From Seriola aureovittata (taxonomy: Eukaryota > Chordata > Actinopteri > Carangiformes > Carangidae), in assembly GCF_021018895.1 (NCBI RefSeq), contig NC_079383.1, positions 21,565,853 through 21,629,852 on the forward strand: a stretch of DNA of 64,000 nucleotides, in the 5' to 3' direction. Of the stretch, positions 48,201 through 61,300 are shown one piece after another; the stretch's first letter is position 1, and each line of letters begins with the position of its first letter. Made by a program: the position numbers and the translations under genes. The notes below the pieces were generated by a model. It was not told where the DNA came from and searched no databases. It saw nothing but the letters and a program-made list of their open reading frames with translations.

Positions 48201-51200
48201 TGACGTTTTTTGGGGGGTTTTATTTTTACATTTTTATGCCATGCTATACTATGACTTTTTTTTGACGTTTTTATGACATGCTATACTATGACTTTTTTTT
48301 TTTACATTATGCCATGCTATACTATGACTTTTTTTTTGACGTTTTTATGCCATGCTATACTATGACGTTTTTTTGGACGTTTTTATGACATGTTATACTA
48401 TGACTTTTTTTTTTGACATTATGCCATGCTATACTATGACGTTTTTTTGGACGTTTTTATGCCATGCTATACTATGACGTTTTTTTGACGTTTTTTTTGA
48501 CGTTTTTATGACATGTTATACTATGACTTTTTTTTTTGACATTATGCCATGCTATACTATGACGTTTTTTTTGACGTTTTTATGACATGCTATACTATGA
48601 CTTTTTTTTTTGACATTATGCCATGCTATACTATGACTTTTTTTTTGACGTTTTTATGCCATGCTATACTATGACGTTTTTTTGGACGTTTTTATGACAT
48701 GTTATACGATGACTTTTTTTTTTGACATTATGCCATGACGTTTTTTTGGACGTTTTTATGCCATGCTATACTATGACGTTTTTTTTGACGTTTTTATGAC
48801 ATGTTATACTATGACTTTTTTTTTTGACATTATGCCATGCTATACTATGACGTTTTTTTTGACGTTTTTATGACATGCTATACTATGACTTTTTTTTTTG
48901 ACATTATGCCATGCTATACTATGACGTTTTTTTGGACGTTTTTATGCCATGCTATACTATGATGTTTTTTGACATTTTAAGCCATACTACACAATGACAT
49001 TTTCATGACATACTATACTATGTCCTTTTTTGAAATTTTTATGCCTGACTATGCTATTATTTTTTGTCATTTTATGCCTTATTATACTAAGTTGTTTTTT
49101 GGACATTTTTATGACACACTATACTAAGTTGTTTATTGACATTTTATGCCATACTATAACATGACGTTTTTTTGACATTTTTATGCCTTACTATACTATG
49201 ACATTTCTTTCACATACTATAGTATGACATTTTATTTACATACTTTACTATGGCATTTTTGTGACATACTATACTAAACCATTTTAGCATCAGACAGACA
49301 CACCTGTACAGACTAGATGGCAAACATAGTGGAGCATTTATCAGCTACCAGTTGGACCTGAGACCTGAGCACACTGTACTGAAGCATAGTGTTGAGTTAT
49401 ATTAATGTTTTGATAGACTTAATCAAATACACAATTTTTCATCTATCTACTTGAAAAGCTTGTGCTAAATTCCACTATGTTAAAAGAGACAAAACAGACC
49501 ATCTATAGACCATCGCTGTTGTGTCTGTCAATCTCAGGCAGATCACAGACACAGAAGCAGTAGTGTCAGACACTCACTCGCAGAGCCCAGCTTGTCCCGG
49601 CTGTGTTTGAATACCACACGGTGAATCAGTCTGCTGACCTCCTTCATCTTTCTGCTCCATTACACCACAAGAGTCTGGTTCAGAGAGGAGAGAACAAAGT
49701 CAATTACTGATTTAAGAAAATATTTTTGCATCAACAGCTGAATTAAAACAGATTGTATATTAATGGTTACAATTCAGGAAAACAATAAAGGTCTCATACG
49801 CAAGTGATACCATGGCATCACATCACTGAATATGGACACTACAGACTATGTGAAAAAGCGATGGATAAAAGAACTGGACATTGAAATAACTGAAGACATG
49901 TGGCTGCATGCTTGGGAAATACAGTCATCTTCCACCAACTCCCAGACCTGGAGAGACTTCCGATAGAAAAAACTTGATTTGTTTTTTTATCACTTCCAAA
50001 CAGAAGTCTAAACAAACTAGCACTTGACTACGCAGCTGGAGGGAATGTGCAGTAATTATGGTTGATCATGCTCACGTCTTCTGGACTTCTCCCTCTATGC
50101 AGTCTTTCCTGGGTTTTAGTGTCAGTATAACACTCACATTCCTCTGACTTGGACAGACTTTTCATAACTACTGTAATATGTAATGTGCAATATTTCATTT
50201 TAAATTAGGCAAATTTGCCTTGGTATTTTGATCATCTCATGACCTCATGTCTGCTCTTTTCTTTTGTCTGTTTGATATTTGTTTGTTTCTTGCTTGCTGT
50301 TCTCATAACGTGGAAAACGTCAATTCATTAAACTAATAAAAAGTTAAAGGACAAAGATTGCAACTTTAAAAATGTAGTTTAAAAAGTTTAATCACATTTT
50401 TGTTTGAATTCCAGATTTTCCAGGATATGTTTGAACCTAGGGGAAATTTATCAAATGAAATATTTTCTGCACATGATGAAAGATTTATACAAGGAAAAAG
50501 ATGATTTCAGCTGATGAATGAAAAGCTGTTTTACCACTTTGAGTTCCATTAGAAGGGTCTGTGTTGAACTCGACACCGCTCCTCTGGGGGGGAGAAAAGG
50601 AAAGTTAAGGCCTCAGTTAGAACCAAACTGATGATTCTACAATTAAATGAAACAAAATTAGGTTTGTCCACTCTAGAAATCCTAGGAGATCTAAAATTTC
50701 AGTTGTCAAGTAAGAGACAGTTTCCAGCAGGAGCTTACATCTAAAGGAAATGTAATTTGATGATATCTTACAACTGTTATCTGACATATAAACAGGGTTT
50801 TTGAAGCAGGACATAACACACGGGGAAGTTTCAAAAACTGGGCATGTCGGCCAAGGCATAAGTGAAAACAACATTTTTATATTAGTTACTATGGTATGTC
50901 ATCGAGTAACCCTGAAATGTTGTTCTACAGAAAGAAAGTCAATCAACAATTTTTCCAACAAAAATTCCAAATGTTTTCTGATTCCAGCTACTCAGATTAT
51001 GAGGTTTAGCTGCTTTTCTTTGTACTTTTAAAGACCTTTTTAATACCACACAAAATGAAATTTAATACCCATTTCACTGGCTTAAGCATGAAACATATCA
51101 ATGAAAACCAGTAGGGATGGTAAGGCCTAGAATTACTCACCAAGTGCATAAATATACTGACAATTTAGTCTGTGCTAATTAATGAAATATTATTGGTTTT

Positions 51201-54200
51201 GGACTGATGTTCAGATGAAACAACCCATTTAAATATGTAACCTGTTTTCTGACACTATATGATGAATTAATCAAGAAAACAATGGTTAGCTGCAGCCCTG
51301 GTAATGACCCTAACCTGGAACAACATCCTCACCTGCAGCAGGGCCTGTAGTCTGGGCGGCTCCCAGTCTCTTAGATAGAAGAGACAGTCGCGAGGATGAT
51401 GGGCGTGTAGACCAGTCATTTTGCACTGGGGTGTTTTACATCCCGTCTACAAGAGAAAAGCAAAATTGTATTTAAGATCTCGTCATAGCAGAGAAACCGC
51501 CCATCTGGGTTATAAACGGTCTCCTGGTCATTGCTGATGCTGACGACTGCTCAGTTCAGATACTACTGGACCTTAGTGTTGCGTTTCACACGATTGAACC
51601 ATGGCAACTTGTTTAATCACCTTTAGAAGTGGGTTGGCATCTCTGATTTCGCCCTTGGCTTGTTCAAATCATATCTCAACCTAGCCCCAGTTTGTGTCAC
51701 AGAAGAAATCATCTGTTTCTCTCAAGAAAATTCACCGGTCACAACTAGGGAAATGGGTTAAAATTGTCTTTTTTAATCATTCATTGGATGAAATATATTT
51801 CTCATCCAGATGGTTAGAAGAGTCTTTGAGGATGCTGAAAATACCATGTGATTTTAAACAACCTTCTGGGTCATGCATGTTAATTTGTTTTTAGAGAAGT
51901 GTTACCTCTATGTGAGGCAGCACAGCTGAATCTGAAACTATGAGTCAGCGGTGGTGGGTGAGCATCTGAACCTCCTCTTCCACAGAAAGAGCGAGCAAAT
52001 TACTGATCCACACATGACCTAATGCGATGTTTCACAATGGCAGTGGTGGAATTCAAATGTATGCTCCAACATAAGAGAGGAGAAGATCGGTAATGCCTGA
52101 TCCTCCAATGCCCATTTTACCTGTGGTGTGCCACAAGGCTCAGTTTTTGGTCCATTCTTGTTTTCAATATACATGCAACGATAAAATGAATGTAGATGAC
52201 ACCTAGCTCTAACAATTATAAGTATATTGTAACCATTGTTATGAAAAGTGCTATACAAATAAAGTTATTATTATGACCATTGCTGCACCTAACTGCTGAT
52301 GTTAGAAGGTCAGAAATGTTCTGTTTCAGTGTCTCTGAAAACAAAGATATTGATTCTTCCAATACCAACAATTACTGCTTGAATAGCACATAAAACAAGC
52401 GGAGGACTGCATTAAAAACATGTATTTTGGTCAATGAGAGGTTCAAACTGTGATTCTTTTTTTTGCCGATCTCACCTTGTGGTAGGGGTTGTTGCAGCCG
52501 CTGCAGAACTGGTACCTGCACTGGGAGCAGCTGAAGTGCATGCAGCCGCCTTTCGTCAGAGCGTATTGGAACCTGCAGTGAGGACAGGCTGCAAGAGGAC
52601 ACCACATCCTCGTGAATTCATTTACTCCAAATATTGCGTAAAGAATAGCATTTGTTTCATTTAGGAAACAACAAGAGCTTCATGAGCCAGGGTAGCTGTA
52701 TCGGAAAACATGAGTCAGCGGTGATGACTTTCCGCAGAAAGTCTGAGCAGTTTACTGAACTAAACATGATCTAATGTTTTCTAACCTTTAAAAATCCCTA
52801 GTGCATCAAAAGTAAAAATAATTACAACACAGCTTGATCCTTAAGAGTGCTATAAGATTAAAGCTGCAACTAACGACTGTTCAATTAATCTAATGGATTA
52901 AATGTTTGTGAAATGACAGAAAATAGTGAAAACATGCCCGTCACATTTTCCTCTAATGGTCAAAAGCCCAAAGATAACCTGTTCACAAACATATAAGACA
53001 AAGAAAAGCATTAAATTACAAGCTGGAACTGGAAATTTTTATCAGTTTTGCCATTTACTGACTTTAAATTATTTCAACGATTAATTGATTGTCAAAGTAG
53101 TTGGGGATTATTTCTGTGCTAATCTACTTTTCATTAATCGTTTTAACTACTACATACAATGACATTGTTGGTTTCTTATTATTGATAACCTGTAAGCATC
53201 ATTTTAATGTTGCATTTGTCCAGATGACTGCTTTGTATAACTGTAATCGTCAATAAAGCTGCAACGATAAACAATACAATAAAACATTAGCATTTATTAG
53301 CTAAATTCCCACACATTTGATAGTTGCAAGGTTCTAGAAATGTGACAATTCACTGCTGTTCTTGGTCTTAAATTATAGTAAATTGAATATTTATGGGTTC
53401 TGGTTTGTTGGTCGGAGAAACAAGATATCTTATGATGTTACTTTCTGCCTTAGGATCTCGTGATTGAAGTGTTTTATACTGTAGATCAAATAATTAATCG
53501 AGAGAGTAGTTGGCCGATAAATAATCATTAATTACAACCTTTATCTTAAAAGTATTTAGGAACTTTAGATATAAAATTAAAGTTTAGAATATACTACAAT
53601 ATTCTCCTCAAGTTAAGTACAAATTCTTCAAAATTGTACCAAAGTACCGTCATGGAATTAGTTATTTTCCAATTGTTCCACCTAATGCATTTTTAATCAA
53701 TAATGGGTTTTATGCACTGTGACTAAATAATAAAATAAGAGTGATTCAAAAATCACCATCAGACAGAGGGAGGAAAAGTGCTGCATATCTTTGTGCAAGT
53801 AGAAAGAAAATATCTTAAAAATTATGTAACTTTGTAACAGGCCAAAAGAAAATTGTGTTAAAGGGCAAAAACGCTGGTCTCTGAAGAAGTGGGTCAACTC
53901 AGTGCCAACAATGAACAATGAGGAAACAGTATAAATAAACACGGTGGTGGGTGAGGTTCACGGAAGTATAAACAGAGGGAAAAATGCTGAAATGAAACTT
54001 GTGGTTGTGGTTTTAGGTAAAGTCTGTGGCGAGCCTCACTGATGCCGTTGTCTCTCAGGTAGCCGGCCAGGCCCTGCCTCTGGTACTCGGGATCGTTCTC
54101 CCTCTTCCACTGCTGGAACTGTTCACAGGACAGATCCTGGTGCTGAGGCTCCCACTGGGACCAGAGAGGAAGTTAGTTCACGGTTCAGAAAGTTTCCAGG

Positions 54201-55258
54201 TGATTTAAGATGAGCTGGATGACTCCTACATGTGATGAAGACTGGTAAAAATCAGGACTAAGACTCACAGGTTTCTTGCACTGAGCGCAAAAACTTTTCC
54301 GGCATGACAGGCAGGTGACCTTCAGCTGGTCTCCATCATTGATAAACCCAGAGGTGCACTGATGAAGACAGAGGAAGGAGACATGTTGATCATTTCACGT
54401 AAATATGCATCATAAACACATATTCCAGTGTAGTTTAAACGTCTCCTATTATTTGTGTATGTTTTTATTTATCTATTTATAATTCTCCTCATGTTTTAAA
54501 AAGTGTTGATGCTCACATGGCGTTGAGTTTGTTGACGTTCATTCTCTCTTTAATAAAAAAGATAATCACATAATTTATTGAAGTGTTGAATATTAACTGT
54601 TAACGATGTATTAACCTTTATAATTGCATGTGACCAACTTTTCTAAAAGGCAAGTAATGGAAACGTCCATTGGAGGTGTCTCCCTTAGAGAAGACAATCA
54701 AAGTGTCGTGATGGAGGAGGATTTCCCTCAACCTGGCAACCCAAAAGTTCTTCTTATTAATGGGTTATAATTGATCTATAAATAATTAGTTATCAAAACT
54801 TTGAACAAATTAAAAGCATTAAACAAGCAAAAAGGGCCTTGGTTACTCCAACGTTAAACACCATCGGTAAAGGAGCGGAGAGAGTCACTGTAGGAATGTA
54901 TAATATATAAATATAAAATACACAGTTTCATTTTGGTACAACTAAAAATCTGCTGCAGAGAAACTTTCAGCTCCACCTAACGGGGAAGAAATGTAAACAG
55001 GAAATGCCAGAAAAAAAACATCGCTAGATAAGAGGTGGATTTGAAGACCAATAATGTGTCAGTCCGTCTACTACTACTCTGAACTACTACTACTAAATAT
55101 ATAGTTTGTTTTTTTTAAAAAAGCTCAGTTAAAAATAAACTGGAGGAAATAGTGCATTTGCTGAGGACTATTTTCAGCTGCAGATTAATCCACATTTACC
55201 TCCACTGAGTATTTGTGGCAGCAGGACTGTGTACGTTGGACTGAGTCAAAATAAAATA

Positions 55259-55304
<46 letters not shown>

Positions 55305-58300
55305 ATTAAATGAAGGAAAAAGTCTTTACATTAAACTCCAAGCAGCCAAACGGAGCCAAAAACAAAAAAAATAGCTAGTATGAAAAACATGGTATCCAAA
55401 TTACACACGGAGGAGGAAATCAGATTGTGAGAAGCTGATAAGAGCCACAGGGAAGAACAAGCGGACCGGTTCTCGATGTCGGGGAGGAACTCACATGACA
55501 GCACCAGAGGAACTTTGGGTCTTTCATGAGAGCGTGCTCCGTCAGTTTTTTATGAAACAGATCGTACACCTCTGTCTCCAGGCAGTCCCGCAGCTGGAAA
55601 AACAACATGCTACTACTTTACTGTTCAAAGCAAAACACAAACAAAACAGGAGGAATATATATAATAATATAATAATAAGGAAATTACATTTGCTTTTAAG
55701 ACTCAATGAGCACAAATTTAAAAGCTGCTCTAAAAGCTGTTTTGGTGATATCTCAGCGACGTCTTCAGGGAATTTCTTCAAAGTTAGTACAAACATTTAC
55801 TTGCACGAAAGGTGATTTGGGTCATTTTGGTGGTGAAATGTCAAAGGTCAAGGTCACGGTGAACTCATAAAACAACGTTCTTGTGATATATCAGGAACGT
55901 CCAGAGGGAATCTCATTACATCTGGTACAAACATTCACTTGGACTCAAGGATGAACTCATGGATTCATACACTACTTATGACGCAGTATAACACAAATGT
56001 CTATGCAGATAAAATAATGAAGTGATGATATTCTATATCCAACATGGTCAAAGGTCAACTTCACTGTCACATTATAACGTTCTGCAAAAACACCATTCAT
56101 CAACGCTGTAACATGGCGGAGGCAGACAACCGCGTCAATCTGAACCCGTGTTGGAAAAACACGAACAAAAAACCACAGTGTTCCTCTTTCTCAGTTCACC
56201 TGTATGTCCAGCGTGGAGAAGTAGCTGTCCAGTTGTTCTGGGTCGTTGATGTCGGGCTCGCCGCAGACGGGACACACCATGTCTCGGATGTGTTTGTCTC
56301 TCACAGCGATGGTGAAGTGCTGCCCGAAACACTCGTGGCAAACTGAGCACTGACAGGAAGTCAGAGATTGCATCTGAAACACAGAGAGAACAAGAAAAAG
56401 AAGAGATGAACAGCTGCGTATGAATGGCTGAACTCCTGCTTTTAAAAGAAAATGTATCTAATATATATATGTAGTGCTTCAAATTATTGATCAATTTGCT
56501 AATTATTTAGTCGATTTTTGTCAAAAAATGATTATTTGATTAATTTTCTGTCAAAATAAGCATTTTAGCTCTACTTCAAAACAAGAGTTGAGTTCTTGTA
56601 TCACAATCTAGAGTTTATAAACTTTATTTTTGTGTTAGGTAATAAAACTTGATACAATAGATGGATTAAAGAAGTGTCAAAATCTATGAGATAGTATACA
56701 TTGAGGTGTTATTAAATTTAAAACATGTGGCATGCATACTGTATATTAAAATAATTTGCATGGAACATGTTTGCATGTTCTGTTTCCTTATTAAACAACT
56801 ACTGGGTCATTCCCTGTCAAATCAGATACGGTTGTTGTTGCAACGTCTCAGATATAATTTCATTTGACAGCCTCAATAAAACTTCTCGGAAGCAAATAAT
56901 ATGTTGAGCCTCAACAAACTTTGTAGGATAACATATCAGACAAACATACTCTCTGTATGACTCAACTATTAAAAGTTTGTACTGCATGCCTATTGATTTT
57001 CTATAAGGTCATGGATTTGGGAAAAGTTCTTAAGCGAAAGTGATGACATTATAAACCCGTTATTTTTCTTCAAATGTAATTTATTTTTTATTTTGGCAAT
57101 ATTTCAAGTCTTTACCACTAATGAACATGAAGATATTATGAATAAAAGAAAGCGTCTCCAAATAATTATTTTTTTAATTATCTAATTAAAAATAATTATT
57201 ATTTGATCTCCAATTAAGTGGACGAATACAGGTCCTTAAGCTAATAACAAACGAATTATAATAATTATCATCTTTTGTGTATTTATTGAACACACCCATC
57301 CAACATTAATCGTGCTGGTGGAAAAAGTAAGTGAACCCTTGGATTTAATAACCGGTTCCTTTGGCAGCGATAACCTCAAACCAGCTCTTCCAGTAGCTGC
57401 CGATCGGAGCTGCTCATCGTTCAGGAGGAATTTTGGACCTTTCTTCCTGCACTTCCTGCTCCAGCTCAGAAATATTCTCAGGATGGGAGAGAAGCCACAG
57501 AACTAAATACTTTCCATATTTTCATTTATAGACAGTTTTGTCTGTTTGACTGTGGACTGGACTGATGAATATTTCAACTCTTTGAGCCTTTCAGCTTAAT
57601 GCAAATCAACTATTCTTCAGCCAAAGTCGCCGGAGATCAACAGATGTTTCTTGTGAAAAGCGAACTCAATACTGGTGTATTCAGTATGGACGAGAACAAT
57701 TCGGTGATTGTGTTATTTGCTGAATTAGACTGTGTGTGTGTTTGTTTTGCACAAAACGAAGATGGTGGATTTGATTGTGAACTGTGGGAATGTTTACGAG
57801 CTGCAGCGCTCACACAGCAGAAACTGTGAACCTACAACCTGCAGCTTCATCTTTAAACCTCTGGCAGGGGAACGTTCCCGTGACTCACCTTGATGCGGGG
57901 AAAGATGGACAGACAGCAGGGGCACTCATTGTTGAGGAGACGCCTGATGAAGTCTTTGTCATGTGACTCCTTCACAGCTTGCACCACGTCCTCCAGGGAG
58001 TAAGTGACGCCTGGCTCCTGGAGCAGCGACAGCACGAGCTCACAGCGCCCCCAGCTGGGCAGGTCGTACAACGCCAGCAGACGTCTGCACATCCTCTGAG
58101 AGGAGCGAGCGAGGACGAGAAGGTGGAGTCAAAAACAGAATCTAAAATAAACACTACACACACGTCATTCCCATTAAAGCACAGGTACAAAGTGTACACA
58201 CTAAATCCCCTGAGGTCATTTGCCGCAGACGAACCTGTTTGTCTGGGTGCTTTGGATCAATCGGCGGCTCGGGCTGGTCGGTCCAGATACGCTGGTGGAA

Positions 58301-61300
58301 AGGCTCCAGGAGGGGGCGCTGAAGCAAAGACAAAGCCCCTTTGACTTCACCTCCGCTCTGCCGCAGGGCCTCCTCACACATGACCACATCCCTGAAACCC
58401 AGAGAGTGGAGCTCCCTCATCTGGACAGAGACACACAAACAGGAAGGGGATTTACAGATATACGTTCACAGTAATCATCTTTGTGTCACAGAAAACATAA
58501 ACGTTTATTTCTTAATTCTACAGGTGAGTCCCGAGTTTCCAAAGATACCAAATATGTCAGGCTGAATTTTGGGGAAAATTAGCAGCTAAGATTAAGCAAT
58601 AATTTTAAAAAAACTTTGTTGTACAATCCAAAGTTTGTAAAAGTCTCTACTGACTCTCACCTGTTGCTGGTTTTAGAGGGCAAAAAGCAAGGAAAAAGAA
58701 TTTGACAACTTCAATTTTTAGCTCTTAATTCAGTTCATTAAATTGGGGCAAGATGAATATTGGGTGCTTGAAATGGCGTTTTTGAAAAGAGGGAAAATTC
58801 CTCCCTCTAAATTCAGATTTCCAGTTTTCAAAGTAAAATATTTCAGTGAAATAAATCCGAAATAATTTTGTATTCAGGCGTGATTACATTTAAAAATCAG
58901 ATGTGGGGGATAGAAATTATTTGTTTCCACAGATACATGCCAGTAATTTGTCATTTAACAAACGCAATGTAAACAAACATTCTTGAACTTGTAAGTGTCG
59001 TGGTGGTCAAACATCTAAATAAAGATTGTTTCTAAATTACTTCAAAAATATCTGTAAATACTGTAACCACACGCATGTAGCTCTCTCTTTATCAACACTT
59101 CCTCCCCGGTGTGAACTCTCCTTTGTGTGAAGATATACGACTTTCCTGACCCTTCATTTCTGCACTCGGTTTAAAAAGTTTCCTTTTTGTCTTAATGTCA
59201 GTTTGGAATTTACGCACTCTACTCATTAACCAGAGACAAAGAGGGCGGCCATGCAGCACTCCTACATATCACTCCTACCAGCGCCGCACAGACTCTCTTT
59301 GTTCTGACTTTATCTTTCAAGGGCAGAAAACTAGAGACACTCAGGAGACGTCCTGTTTTCTCACAGTTTTGTTTCATCTGTAGAAAAACCTCCCTTCAAC
59401 CTCACGTCACCTGTTGAGACACAGCACCCCCCCCGTGTACCTGTCCATGCATGAACAAAGAGACCGACGCTCTCTGTTTTTCTGACTATAGTAAAAAAAC
59501 TCTTTCAAAATAAAGGTGTGGAGAATTTATTATCTGGCTATGACTGTAATAAACTTTGTATGAAAGCATTTTGAGGAACTTTTAAATGTTATCAACATAA
59601 GTAAACAATGATGTGACATAATATTGATTTATAAGCTTTGTTTACATATTTTATTGCTCATTTTAGACTCTTTTATTAAGTAAAAGTTCCCTTTACAGCT
59701 GCTTATTTTGTCAACATTTAACATTAGAGAACTTAAGCTTCTTTTGTTAAATTAAATAAAGGTTTTGTAGAAGAAGTTTTATTATAATATATAATCTATT
59801 TATCTAAGTGAGGTATCAAAAATAGCACTGTTGTTGAGTATTGGTACTGAATCTCAGGCATGGTACCTCAAGTATTTGAGTCATTTAATCAATTACCATT
59901 TTGATAATCAGCTGATAACAAATTGATCATATGAATTAGTCAATCGTCAATCACTGCCTTTCTTAAGGTCTTTAGTGTTTCCACAGGTCACTTCAAAGTG
60001 AGGCCTAAAAGCAATATTTCATTTTCTGTCAGGATAGCTGTGAAGTCATGCCCTGGCCGGGACATTTAGCAATCACCACGGCAACCAGGTTGTAGTAGTA
60101 GTAGTACACAGACCCTGGTTCTACGCTCACAAACAATATGATAACAGAAAAACTTACATTTGTACCACGTTTGTGTCTCTTTGAACTTTGGTTCAGTCTC
60201 TTGTTTACTCGTGAGATTTAAACAGTTTCCAGGTTTGTGACTGTGATCGAAAGTGTTGAAGAACGGTATCTGGGTGTTTGTGGTCAACAGGTTAACTTTC
60301 CTACCTTGACCTGTCGGTCTCTCAGCAGCTGTGTCACGGCCCTGTCGGTGTCTCCTCCCGCTGCTAACCACGCCAGCTTGGCTTCAGCTCTGGACAGCTT
60401 CACATCTTCACCTGTGGCGTTAGGGCCGCTCTCCTCCGACTCCTCTCCGTCTTTCTCCACCACGGGTAGTATCCCACAATCCCCTGCTCTGTAGTTTAGC
60501 TGGACGGACGCTGCCATGGCGCAGATTTCATCCAGCAGGTGAGGCAGCTCGGACGTCAGCCAATCACAGGGGTTGATGTTGCTGCCGCCGCACATGCAGA
60601 GGGCTGCGTACACCTCCTCTGGGCTGACGCCTCGCTTTTCTGCTTCCTAGGGAGAAGAAACAGAATGAATCCTCGTTTGGAGACTCCACTTCTGGATTTA
60701 ATCAATTCTGCTGCACATTTTTCACTATTTTCTGACGATTCATCAATTAAATCAAGAAAACAATCAGCAGATTAATCAATGATGAAAATAACTTAGTTGC
60801 AGCCCTTCTTACAGCAAGTTTAATTTGTTTTTGCGCCAACAAGCACATAAACAATCACATCCCACCCTACAATTAATGCTCTGTGTTTTACCACTGCAAA
60901 TAAATAAGGGTTTGATAATCTGCTGCTTATTTCTCTGTTTAAAAAGTTAATTATTTGTTATATAAAATGTCAGAAAATCGGGAGAAATTGAAAACAATTC
61001 AAGTCCAAAAACCTGAAATATATTCAATTTACAATGATATAAAAAATGCTCTTCCCTGTTTTAAATTACAGTAAATTAAATTTCAGTTTTGGACAGTCGG
61101 TGGAGCTAAAAAAAAAAAAAACTATCTGAGGAAGTCAACTCTGGAAAATTCTTTTCCCTTCATCATTTTTTAAAATATTTAATAGTTTGAGAAAATGATC
61201 TGCAGATTTTATTGTTTCAGAGCTCACTGTTGTGCTCACTTTGACTGTTGACTGCAGAGCAGAGCAACAGCATTTTATTTATTTTACGATGTAATTGTGT

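Larger units (their letters stand above)
37668..49280. repeat. 11.6-kb minisatellite array in the penultimate rnf31 intron
   Basis: Tandem copies of a monomer of about 36-42 bp, typically TGCCATGCTATACTATGACG, then a run of 6-18 T, then ACATTTTTA or GACATTTTTA. Length variation is mostly in the T run. Variants include ATGCCATACTATACTATGAC, TATATTACGAGGTTATTTTT and a GGGGGG-containing form. By length there are roughly 280-300 monomers. Copies at the left edge (37668-37760) and right edge (48960-49280) are the most diverged, as expected for homogenisation by unequal exchange. Every monomer with TGACG carries one CpG. Open frames reading MPCYTMTFF and the like are by-products of the repeat. Confidence 0.97.
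36279..50583 (-). other. rnf31: rnf31 linear-chain-determining domain exons
   Basis: Exons 50583-50535, 49674-49578, 37161-36996 and 36326-36279. The C-terminal part [20 protein letters not shown], followed by DPAVLY, matches the HOIP LDD, which positions the acceptor ubiquitin for Met1 linkage. The third and fourth of these exons are separated from the rest of the gene by the 12.4-kb satellite-filled intron. Confidence 0.9.
51333..56373 (-). other. rnf31: rnf31 RING1-IBR-RING2 catalytic core
   Basis: Exons 56373-56200 (rest of RING1: [18 protein letters not shown]), 55593-55495, 54358-54269 and 54154-54040 ([23 protein letters not shown]), 52588-52476 (RING2) and 51446-51333 (end of RING2). 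The RING2 motif [20 protein letters not shown] holds the catalytic cysteine equivalent to human Cys885; its codon is 52544-52542. The [14 protein letters not shown] segment that follows is highly conserved in HOIP. All core Cys/His positions I can compare are present. Confidence 0.9.

Noticed and set aside
37467..48276. Many open frames reading MPCYTMTFF or [10 protein letters not shown]
   Set aside because: They follow the satellite monomer in all three frames, lack splice or promoter context, and change frame with each T-run length change.
37668..49280. CRISPR-like regular repeat array
   Set aside because: There are no unique spacers of uniform length, the monomers are directly adjacent, and the context is a vertebrate intron. 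This is a minisatellite.
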